From: Andrena cerasifolii
Lineage: Eukaryota; Arthropoda; Insecta; Hymenoptera; Andrenidae
DNA length: 64,000 nucleotides
Reading direction: 5' to 3'
Assembly: GCF_050908995.1 (NCBI RefSeq)
Contig: NC_135126.1
Span: 2,604,001-2,668,000 of the forward strand
The number at the start of each line of letters is the position of its first letter. The first letter of the stretch is position 1. The position numbers were made by a program, and so were the translations under genes. Positions 49,345 through 59,233 of the stretch are shown piece by piece. The notes beneath the pieces are model-generated. The model was not told where the DNA came from. It saw nothing but the letters and a program-made list of their open reading frames with translations, and did not search any database.

Positions 49345-50093
49345 TTAAGGGGTTACGCCACCCTGAAAGTTTTGAAGACACGATTTTTTTTTCTTTGCAT
49401 TTTTTTATTACGCGAAGTTTTAAGAATAATTTAAGGCATTGTAGACGCAAAAATTCCCCAAAATAGCCGAGTTATAGGCTTTCAACGAGGCGCGGATGTC
49501 AATATTCTGCAGCAGGTAGCGACTATTCTACTTTTCTTCTTTTGCGTTTTTCTCGAAACTACATTTTCAAAGATGACCTATCAAATATCTCCAAAACTAT
49601 TTGTCCGATTGAGTTCAAACTTGGCACGCATATTCTTAACGGTATTATCTACGATGTAGCTTATCAGTTTTTCCATCCTATACCCCGTTCCTATATAATT
49701 AATGGTTTAAATTCGTTTTTTCATGTGAAAAACGTATAATTTTTTTCACTTTGCTCTCATTTGTGCAATAAATTTTTTTTTCTCAAATCCCTATGCTACA
49801 TCGTAGGTATTTTATTAAGGAACACGAAAATCATCGGGTTTTTGATTTCAGACGAACATGTTCGTTATAATTTGTTAGGTTAGTCACGCGTGTAACGGCG
49901 GACGAGCTTCGCGGGAGAACATATAACTCGGTCATTTTTTAATATTTTTGTACAGTATTTATACAATATATGCATTAATACATGCTCTACCCATAAGAAG
50001 AAAATAAATAATTTTCAACCTCATAGTATCGGTAAAAAAAATTCGTCTAGTTCAGTGCTGTTTCGAGCGCCTCAGGGTGGCGTAACCCCTTAA
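49345..50093. mobile_element. TTAA-flanked element, 749 bp
   Basis: TTAA-GGGGTTACGCCACCCTGA is inverted as TCAGGGTGGCGTAACCCC-TTAA. Interior includes TTTTTCTCGAAACTACAT, ATCTCCAAAACTATTTGTCC and GAGTTATAGGCTTTC, related to the 50935 element. The chance frames inside it are not called. Confidence 0.85.
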
Positions 50094-50934
50094 TGCAACG
50101 TAACGTGAATGTTTCCGAGCATCACGCGTTGGCAATAATTTTCGAAAAACCAACAATCGAGTCGTTTAATTAAATCCAGTGGAAATTCAACAATGCCCGT
50201 CGCGTCGCCGTATCCAAGTGCCAATATTAACGAACGCGTACGACGTCCCCGTCAAGAGCATCGATGGGCCACTCGAACGAAAAACGACGGGGGGATTACG
50301 AGACACGGATGGCAATGTAATTAACGATGATTAAACGTTGTTTATTCGAAGCCAAATGACGCTGGATCACGGCAACCGACGCCTGTCGACGTGGCCAGCC
50401 AGGATAATCGTTTCGTATAGGCCGCGCGAAAATCCACGTCGCAATACCGGCCCAGGGAACGACTTTGTTATTCCTTCTTTATGGGGCTTTAAAAACGCGA
50501 CGCCAAGTTACGACCAGCGTAAACTTGGCCCGCGCTCGTGAAAGATGAAAGCGCCGAAAATAGGGGCGAAAACTGGATCGGGGCATTCGTTTCGGCGATG
50601 GCCCGGCAATCGAACGGACCGAAGTTAATCCCCTTAATCAATAGACAGCCGTTGGATCCGCCAGGGTTCAGCCAGCCCGGAAATCCCGAATTCGCTAATA
50701 AACCTCGTTTAATGACGCGTCGCTCAATGTTATTGTTCGCGATTAATGGGACTGACTTGTTCCAGCGAGTGTGCGGAGCCGGTGGAAAATCGGCAGGCTC
50801 GAAATTTCCTCGTGAATCGAAATCAACCCCCTCTAAATTCAAACCCTCGACAGGGTACTGGCAGAGAGCCGGTGCGCGTTAAAACCGGACGCGACACTCG
50901 GCTTTTGGGACTGAAATTGGTCAAAGGACGTTGC
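50094..50934. other. probable intron; GC-rich block with mirror frames
   Basis: Frames of 117 (minus) and 114 (plus) codons overlap almost completely at 50489-50882, the usual result of GC-rich composition. No domain. Confidence 0.45.
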
Positions 50935-51854
50935 TTAAGGGGAGGTTCTGGTCTAAATGTCGATTTTTCTTTTATTTCATTTTTCGAATGTTCAACCTTT
51001 TAGGAAAACGGGTTTGAAAGGATTTGTTGAAATTCGTAAAATTCCCGAAGTTATAGGCATTTGAGTCGCGGCAAATACATGGGTCACAACCGGCTACTCG
51101 GCGCTCACGTAAAACTTTAAGGGGAGGTTCTGGTCTAAATGTCGATTTTTTTTATATCATTTTTCGAATGTTCAATCTTTTAGGAATACGGGTTTAAAAG
51201 GATTTGTTGAAATTCGTAAAATTCCCCAAGTTGTAGGCATTTGAGTCGCGGCAAATACATGGGTCACAACCGGCTACTCGGCGCTCACGTAAAACTTCAA
51301 ATGCGTTTTTCTCGAAACAGTGTTCTCAAAACGGTGGGACCTGTATCTTCAAAAGTTATTATCCGATTCGACTGAAACTTGTTTTATTTTGAAGATTATT
51401 CTTTTGGCTAGGGGGGGGGAACTAAAAAAAATTACGAAAAGATGAAAATTTATAATTTTTAAAGGCGTTGAAAGGACGAAAAATACAGGGAAAAGTGATT
51501 TCAAACGTGAAGTGTCGTTATTTTCTAAAAAAATGTAATTTTTGTAATTTTTTTAGTTCCCCCCCTAGAAAAAAGAATAATCTTCAAAATAAAAAAGGTT
51601 TCAGTCGAATCGGATAATAACTTTTAGAGATACAGGTCCCACCGATTTGGATCAATTTTTTGACGCCTTAACTTTAACGACTCCCCAGGGCTGTTTGCAC
51701 TGATTAATTATAAAACAAAAAATATATTTCTATAACATAAGACATCCTTAATACAATGCAACAAGTCCCATTAAATTATATATAGTAGTTTTCCTTTAAT
51801 TAATTCCTAAATATCACCTATTTTTTGGGGCTCTAGACCAGAACCTCCCCTTAA
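50935..51854. mobile_element. TTAA-flanked element with duplicated left end
   Basis: TTAA-GGGGAGGTTCTGGTCTAA is inverted as AGACCAGAACCTCCCC-TTAA. The first 182 bp occur twice in tandem (50935-51116, 51117-51298), differing at a few sites. Two inverted segments of AAGTTATTATCCGATTCGAC (about 51350 and 51603) and a G8/C6 pair mark the arms. Confidence 0.85.
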
Positions 51855-52922
51855 TTCTTTTATGAAGGAGAACTTAGATACGGGGGTAGTTATTTATTTT
51901 TAACTGAACGTGGTTCTTCGTGCCCTTTGAGGACAAAGTGCTTGTAACGGTAATGTGACAATGGACGCTACTTTGCTTTTGGAAATTAGATACTTTGTAA
52001 ATAGATTTGAATAAAAACAGATCTTTTTTGAGCAAGTGCTTTTTAATTTAGATTTCTCAACGTAGTTTTCTTACTGATTTATTTGAAGAAACCTTTCCCC
52101 GATTATTTTGTTCGAGGGACATTTTTTCTAGCCATACATAAAATACAAAATTGTTGAAAATTCAGAAAAATACTCTTCTTCTAGGGTTAAGTAAATTCGA
52201 AGTAGAATAAGGGGAGAAGGTTAGAATGGAATAATTCCGGGATCGAATTGAAAATATAATAAAGCATGCAGATTTGTCTGAGAAAACAATTTTTCTAAAA
52301 ATAGGTCAATATTCCTGCGGGGTCTGGTAGGAACTTTATATGAAATGCAGGGTTTTTGTTTACTCTCGTTGCTTGGTAGAAGTTTCCCTTTAAAGGAGAA
52401 TTTCCATGCAGCTTTATTGCATCCTGTCTGTGCAATGGTTATTTATTATATAATAAACTGCAATCAGTTTCCAAGAATTGTTAGATGTAAGTGGAATTAC
52501 GGAACAGACGTTAAGGCGACGTAAGACGAAACGAAGACGCTTAATATCACTTCACTGTACGTGCCAAGATGATTTCCTTAATCATCAGTCGTACATCATC
52601 CTGGCAAGAGTTTGCTAACTTACCCGAGATCCAGATGAAGATTTAATACAGCAATTAACCTTTGTTAAGCAGGCACTCTCCAAAATTCACACTCTATAAC
52701 AAAGTAACTTCGGAAAACAAATTACCAGCACGCATCAAGGGACCAATGATCCTAACCAGTAGGTAATACATCATCGCAGAAAGCTGACGATGAATGTAAT
52801 CTTGTAACTACTTGAAATGAACCTACGCAAATTATAATTTGTAGCGTGCGTAGCATCGAATTTTCGAGCGGAGTAGAAGGCGACCAGGTAAGGTCATAAA
52901 GTTCAACTGAAGGTTTCGTGAC
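51855..52922. other. probable intron, nothing recognised
   Basis: AT-rich, no long frames. Confidence 0.5.
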
Positions 52923-53470
52923 TGTTGGGTTTGCCTGGCGACGAAACCTCCCTTGTTCTCAGGGCCCGGGGTTTTCCCGAATTTGTGCACTTCTGGAAGA
53001 AACGCGACCGTGGTGGCATTCGGTTAGAAGGACTCGTGCAGAGCGGTTGTTTATTCGTCCGCTCGATATTTTCTCCAAAGTAGTTTTTGGTGTTAAAATA
53101 TACCATATTTCTTTGTTGAGTTTATTAAGAGGTGTAATTTATTACCACCCTCGCGTCTCCCACCTCAAATTGGTGACCCCGACGTGATCTAGTCGGAAAG
53201 AGGTAAACGTTGAGGGTTTAACCGAATCGTTTTTTTTTCGCATCACACGTTAAGAATTCCACAGTTCTGGCCACACAAGATTCTGTTGTGGTTCAGGTTG
53301 TTGGAGGCACAGTTTGTATCCGCGCGCATCACGAGTGATGAGACAAAATTTAATATCACTATTGCGAACGTCGGGGTCACCAATTTGAGGTGGGAGACGC
53401 GAGGGTGGTAATAAATTACACTTCTTAATAAACTCAACAAAGAAATATGGTTTATTTAAACACCAAAAAT
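52923..53470. mobile_element. LTR-retrotransposon ends in inverted arrangement, tRNA-Trp primer site
   Basis: A probable LTR end (...GTCTCCCACCTCA at 53167) is followed after AAT by TGGTGACCCCGACGTGAT (53171-53188). That is the complement of the 3' end of tRNA-Trp, so it is a primer-binding site. About 180 bp on, the same unit appears inverted (primer site 53368-53382, LTR 53386-53470). tRNA-Trp priming is characteristic of the CsRn1 branch of Ty3/gypsy. The LTR start at 52923 (TGTTGGG) is a guess from the TG...CA rule. No gag or pol domain is recognisable. Confidence 0.72.
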
Positions 53471-56030
53471 TTATTCTGCAGATCTAATTTATAAATTCCC
53501 ATTCGCTCAACAAATAGATTAAACAGTGACAAGCTTGATCTTCATTCTCCCCACGAGTGTATTCTAATTATTGAAACACTGAATGCGGGATATAGAATTC
53601 GAATACGGGCAGAGGAATTTAATATTAAAATACTAATCAAAGGATTACAAGCATCCTCTTCGTCCACGTATTTCCACGAATAACGTCACCCTGCTTTCCA
53701 CGTAGGCGCCTCCTAGCTGCGTTTCGCATTAAATTCAGTTCACTCTCCTGTGTTAAGTTCTCCCTTCATCCGAGGCGAGGTCCCGTTTAATTACAACAAA
53801 GGGCGATCGGGACGGGATCCGATCTAGTACGGGAGAAATATAACGTCCAGGAATTAGGGGCGCAACAACGTGGCAAGTGTTTCCTACGCGTCTCACCTTC
53901 ACCTTCGGCTAATTCGTGGTTTTTGCGGGGGGTAAACCCACGATAATCGAAGCCGCCGTTTTAGCTGAAACTCTTCACCTTTGCCCTTCGGGGCTTAACG
54001 AGCACAAGCCAGCGATCGTCCGGGTGGAAAGTGAGATTTAACGCGCGGCGTCTCATAAAGCAAATTATTCGCGCGTCGCGACAGATAATTAGCAGAAACG
54101 GTTTACTGGCGGGGCCGAGCATTGCACGCCTCGATTTCCAATCGACACTGCAAATATCATCGTTCAACCTGCATAAAGCACGAACGTCCCCTTGCCGTTC
54201 CAGCTACATTTACAAGCGACGGGGATTGTGTACACGACGCAGCCATTTATCACGATCGTTTGTAATTTGTAATGCCTTTGTTGTTTTCTGCGATAAGGGA
54301 AATCTTCTTTATTACGAGGATAATTATAATTGCCCGATTGATTTGCAGAGGATGCGTCGAGGGGGTGAAACGCTACATAAATTCGAGCGTTCCAATAAAA
54401 TTCAGAAAATGTTTATACATCGCAGAATTTATTCTAAGGAATGACGCATGACTTCAGAAAATATTCTGCCATATTTTTCTAAGTATTCACGTGGGTAGCG
54501 TGTTCGACGACGAACTCCGACGCATTTTTGATAGAAAAGTCGATAAGAAGAAGGCCACGGGCAGAGAACAAGACGCGGCTTCCGATATCTCGATCGCGAA
54601 CGGTATCCTTTATTTTCACATTTCGCTGCTCGCGAGTGTCCTACATTACAATCCCTGCAGCCAGTTGTTTCTGAGCGCGTCAAACGGCAAGGGCGCTGGG
54701 AATTCCGTAACGTTTAATGAAGACAAACGTAGTCGAGTTTACCAGGATCTCCTGAAAGATAATTCCGTTCCTTATCGAACGCTTTAATTCCCACTCGGGG
54801 AGGATATTAAAAATTCCAATTTGATAGAGAAAGCTGGGGCGGCCGCTAATATTTGAGCAAGATGGAAATATTAAAACTTCCTTGAAGCTCCCCTACTTTT
54901 CAGAGGCGTGTAACAGTATCCATCCATTCTGAACTTTCCATTCGTAGAGAAAGCATGGCTGGGTTACACTTTAACCTTTTAACGATGGAGCACATTTCAC
55001 TGCTCTGCTCGTAGAAGCGGAGAAGATTCGCATGGAGATGGATTCACGTATGGAGAAGGATTCGCGGATGTAGCAAAGTAATGACGAAGATATGTTGATA
55101 ACACGCATGCGCTTTAATTATGTTAATGGATCAGCAAAGTATAGCGCGGGTTAAAATTGTGCGAGGAAGCTGCGTACACTGTAAATTAAAATTATGCGAG
55201 CAAGCTGCAGTTTATATTGAGTAGTGAGGTAATGTAAATGTAAAATGACCAGGAAAGTTAATTTATAAATAAAGAAATATATTCTTGGGTGTGAAATTGA
55301 TTGTGCAATGGGAGGAAAAATAGAAAAGATTTTGCACCCCGTCAAAGCACTTATGAAATGCACAGTAATTTTTACAGTCAAACGTCTGATCTTTACAAAT
55401 CTCATGAATGTCAAGGCAGCGCAACTTGGGCTGGATGAAATCAAATTATTCGAGGAACTGGTATAAAACTTAACTGGCGTCGTTCATAACCATGCTTCAC
55501 TTTTATGGTTACCTTTCGTAGAATTACGTACCCTCGCGCTTTACGATTTTGTATGAGTTAGAACGGTTATTGTAACAAAGGGGGCAGGTGAAAAAACAGT
55601 CGGGCAGCGATAAAATGTATCTGTGTTAAAATTCATTGCCTACAGATGCGCGGTATTGGATATCGAAGTTTCGCCCAAGTACCCATTGAATCCACTCGTT
55701 CCTCCGTGGCTGCGAGAAATTCGAAAACACAAAGCCACTGCAATGAAACACCTCCTGGGGAAATAAGTGACGTTTCGCGTTGCTTTGATCAGATATTCTT
55801 CAAACTCTTTCTGTCTCGTTGCTGGCGCGAAAGACCTGGCAATTCTACACCATCGTACTTTTCCCCTTATTCGCCATCGCAAATAACAGGAAAATGGACA
55901 AATCTGAAGTGAACAAGTGAGCCATCAAAGTGAAATTAGTCTGAAGAGGTACCTTCGTTCCGCCTTTTCGGTTTCTTTCGTCGCACTAATAACTATCATG
56001 AAGCAAAAATAGAAATAGACTGTACTCGAT
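53471..56030. other. probable intron; GC-richer block at 53650-54780
   Basis: A 137-codon plus frame (54031-54444) and an 84-codon minus frame show no domain. No splice pair was convincing. Confidence 0.45.
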
Positions 56031-56595
56031 TTAAGGGGTTATACCTAGTCAGACGGCCGAAAAGAGGCGAATGTTTGCGAATTTTTTTTGAAAAAGTGGA
56101 AGCATATATTTTTACAGAACTTTTTGCAACTAAAAGAGAAACATTTAAAGAACATTTGGTAATTTTTTCGTGGAAAAATATTTACGTTTATAATAAAGTA
56201 ACAACCCACATATAAGAAGTCTTGGATTGATTGATTTTTTCACGAAAACATCAGGATTTCAACTTTAAATAGCCGCCATTTGGTTTTAAATTAATATTTC
56301 GGAAATTCCCTCCGTTAATCAGAGGATACATTAAGATACTAACAAAATCTTTTTTGTTTTTTGATTTCAGACAATCTGGTTCCGAATGGCAGTGGTCACC
56401 GGAAAACCAAATTTTTAAAAAGGCTTCTTGGATGTCGCTTGTTATTTTATTATAAACGTAAATATTTTTCTCCGAAAAAATTACCAAATGTTCTTTAAAT
56501 GTTGCTCTTTCAGATGCAAAATGTTGTGTAAAAATATATGCCTCCGCTTTTTCGAAAAAAATTCACAAACCGCCTGACTAGGTATAACCCCTTGA
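56031..56595. mobile_element. TTAA-flanked element, 565 bp
   Basis: TTAA-GGGGTTATACCTAGTCAG and ACGGCCGAAAAGAGGCG at the left; CCGCCTGACTAGGTATAACC, CC-TTGA at the right, with the target site changed by one base. Arms pair partly (AACATTTAAAGAACATTTGG). Contains CAGTGGTCACCGG at 56390. Truncated copy at 5450. Confidence 0.84.
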
Positions 56596-57825
56596 AGCAG
56601 AATTAATTTGAAGAGATTGAATTTTATTTAGGGACTCCTTGAGCTAATGTGTACAGTCAAATTAGTTGGTAGATCACAGGGAAGCCTCCTGTGGCCTACT
56701 AACGGATTACATTTTGAATTAGGACGACACGGCTTTGATCGACCCTATGGAATACTAATCGTGTACTATTTATGAGCTACATGCTACGAATGTGCAGGAC
56801 ATGATGCGCTGTGTGAACTTCACCCTTTGTACTCCAATTTATTCCCTCGTGAATCGACCAGAAATTTGTATAAACTGCAATACTTGGGAATACCACAGGC
56901 GTGGTACAGTAATTTTAGAATTAATAATTCATTTAATAATTTCACCAATCACGAACTCCTTAATGATATCAGTAATTTAATTCGAATTAGTGGGATGTTT
57001 AATTCAAACTTTGGCGTATCTGTGAGGCATACTTGAACTGCAAGGAGTTTAAAATATAATAACGTTATTCAACGAAATGATACTGCGATATAAACTCGAC
57101 GGAGAGGCTGCTACCTGTGAGAAATTCGATTCCATCCGACGACTTCAAGTTCCCTTACGTATAAATCATTTTATTTTTCTTCGCTGGTTGCGCAGAAGTA
57201 ACTAGATACGCAGTTTCTACTGGAAAATGGAAAGAACACATCTGTATTCCCATCGACAGCGCGCATAGCACGCCTCGGTATCGTTTTCGATTATGCAATC
57301 GGCTCGGTATTCCAAGGGGACCGATTTGAAACGACTCCCGATTGAAACGAACCTCCAGCCATTTTTCTAAGTGGCCTTGCGATGTTTCAAGACTGCGATT
57401 TAATTATAGACCCAGAACAAAGCCAGCCGAACGCTTATGTTTGCTCCGAGACCGGGGGAAATTAATGAAAGTAGGGTTTGATTTAGCATCGATTAGCAAA
57501 CAGGTGCTATCGACACTCCCCCGCCAGCGATATTTCTCGTTTCTCTACTGAATTAGCTACAATAATTCACTGAACGCCTCGTGCGTCGATAGAGCAATTA
57601 TTCTGCCGAGATTTTAACAAATTGGCTCATCTGAAATTCGGGGGAAACCTAGTTTAATTGGCTACCACTCAATTTCATTGTGGCTTCTGAAAAGGCACCG
57701 ATTAAAACACCTGCTCTATCGCTAATACTACCACTATCTCCTGGAATTAGACAATTTTGGAAAGATAAATTCTACAGATGTTAATATTTAAAAGAATCTA
57801 AAGATTCCCCCTAATCTCAATACAC
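56596..57825. other. probable intron, nothing recognised
   Basis: Unique-looking DNA with short unsupported frames. Confidence 0.5.
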
Positions 57826-57922
57826 AATTGAGAGCAAAAACGGACTAACCCAAATTGAATATATTATTGCTACTAACTCAACTTCGCAAAAAATGTGGGT
57901 TAGTCCGTTTTCGCTCTCAATG
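57826..57922. repeat. 97-bp hairpin around GAGCAAAAACGGACTAACCC
   Basis: ATTGAGAGCAAAAACGGACT plus AACCCA is inverted as TGGGTTAGTCCGTTTTCGCT plus CTCAAT, with one mismatch over about 26 bp and a loop of roughly 45 nt. Could be a tiny MITE or a transcribed hairpin. Confidence 0.65.
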
Positions 57923-58130
57923 CCTCAATTCATCCCTAGTTAACCCGTAGCCACACGGGGTGTATCGCAACCAAAGAGCAATTTTCGAGTTCAAATGTCT
58001 TGCCTTTGCGGCTACCAAAGGGAATTTATCGCAAAAAAATATCACTTTTTCCACAACCGTGGTAAGTCGTTCTTCCTGAACTACAAATTTCATTATATCA
58101 AAATTTATATCTCTAGAAGAAGAGTATTAG

Positions 58131-58808
58131 TATGGCTGTTCGAGTACTCGGAAAAAGCGAGCCGAGCTGAGCCGAGTACCCGTAAAAATCGAGTGGCTCG
58201 AAAGAAACGAGCGACTCGACAAATCCGAGTAGCTCGAAAGAATCGAAAAGCTTGAATTTTTTCGAGCGGCTCGAATATACTTGGAGCAGATGATCGAAAT
58301 TTTCGAGCAGACCGACTGTATCGAGTAGCTTGAAGCTTGAACGTTTGTTTCGAATATTTTAGGTTACGTTTATCTACGGGAATGTAAATAATGGTTCTTA
58401 ATAAGTAATGTGAATAATTAAAATGTAAGCTGTAAATGGAAATATTCTGTAACTGTTGAAAATAAGTACTAAATTCAATTTTTTTTCTTTTTTTTTGTGT
58501 ATTTATGAACGTATTCATACACTTCTCTTTATGTTATCTTTCTTTTCATCTTACTTTTTTCTTTTTTTCTTACTCTTTTGCCCTCTTCGTATGGATTTCA
58601 CTTCTGTCGCGTCATTGTTAACACAGGGCCTTACCCGCTCATAAATAAATAAGTAAATAAATGAATAAATAATTAAATAAATATAATTAAGCGTAATTAC
58701 AAAGAATTTTTCAATTCCCATTCTTTATTTTCGAGCTACTCGATTTTTACGGATACTCGGCTCGGCTCGGAAACCGCTCGGAAATATTCGAGTACCTGAA
58801 CAGCCTTA
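58131..58808. mobile_element. hAT-like element rich in CTCGA/TCGAG words
   Basis: Left GGCTGTTCGAGTACTCGG and CCGTAAAAATCGAGTGGCTC are inverted at the right (GAGCTACTCGATTTTTACGG ... GAACAGCC). Flanks AGTATTAG and ATTATTAG match at 7 of 8 bases. The left third carries many GAGTnGCTCGAAA variants. Frames reading these repeats (Arg/Ala-rich) are not genes. Confidence 0.78.
58642..58690. repeat. (AAAT)n microsatellite inside the hAT-like element
   Basis: About 12 imperfect AAAT/AATA units. Confidence 0.75.
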
Positions 58809-59153
58809 ATTATTAGAGCATGCTTGTATGATTATTGCGAATGTACAATTATCGCTGAAAATTTAAAAGATTCATGAATACGAAAATGGTAACTGAAAAA
58901 TAACGCTGGGGTGCAGCGAACCCCCATGTGACGAATTTGTGATTACAAGGTGTGACCACAGAGGGTTAATCGAGTTCTAATATCACATACGTCTTCCTCA
59001 AAGAACAAGTTTCCTCGTTACAGTAGCACATCCCCCAACCCACTGCGAACACGTAGATGAAAATATAAAGCAAACATTCTTATCAGTTACACCAGGAGGG
59101 GGCAAACGAATTAATGTAATTCAGCGTTCCATTTTCCCCGGGACATAGTTCAC
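58809..59153. other. DNA after the candidate 5' exon
   Basis: Would be intron if the donor at 59153 is used, or partly exon (to 59083) if it is not. Confidence 0.45.
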
Positions 59154-59233
59154 CCTCGGCTAAACGGATCTCAACGTCAGCCCCGAGTTCCTCGAGGAAA
59201 CGACGTTTCTTGGCTACCAGAGCGTTCTCCATC
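59154..59233 (-). CDS. candidate 5' coding exon of the igloo-like gene
   Basis: Read on the minus strand, a long pyrimidine-rich tract ends in GTGTAG at 59234, and the exon begins G-ATG, so the first ATG lies one base after the acceptor. The frame gives 26 codons (MENALVAKKRRFLEELGADV, then EIRLAE) and ends GAG-G before a possible donor GTGAAC at 59153. That leaves phase 1, which is what the exon starting at 44943 needs: G plus AC makes an Asp codon and reads on as DVRKASE. The peptide is short, basic then acidic and helix-prone. The donor is weaker than consensus and the frame stays open past it for 23 codons, so a longer exon is possible. The phase match alone has a one-in-three chance of being accidental. 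I do not recognise the peptide. Linking it to the downstream exons is inference; 5' UTR exons and promoter were not found. Confidence 0.4.

Noticed and set aside
50489..50882. Overlapping 117- and 114-codon frames on opposite strands
   Set aside because: Nearly complete mirror overlap in GC-rich DNA; no domain.
53243..53440. Minus-strand frame in the LTR region as gag
   Set aside because: It begins inside the LTR and crosses the primer site; no nucleocapsid or other gag motif.
54031..54444. 137-codon plus-strand open frame
   Set aside because: Composition unlike a protein family I recognise, high Arg/Ser/Cys, no splice sites or repeats supporting it.
58105..58518. 137-codon minus-strand frame rich in Arg/Ala/Phe
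   Set aside because: Its repeats are the CTCGA array of the hAT-like element read in one frame.
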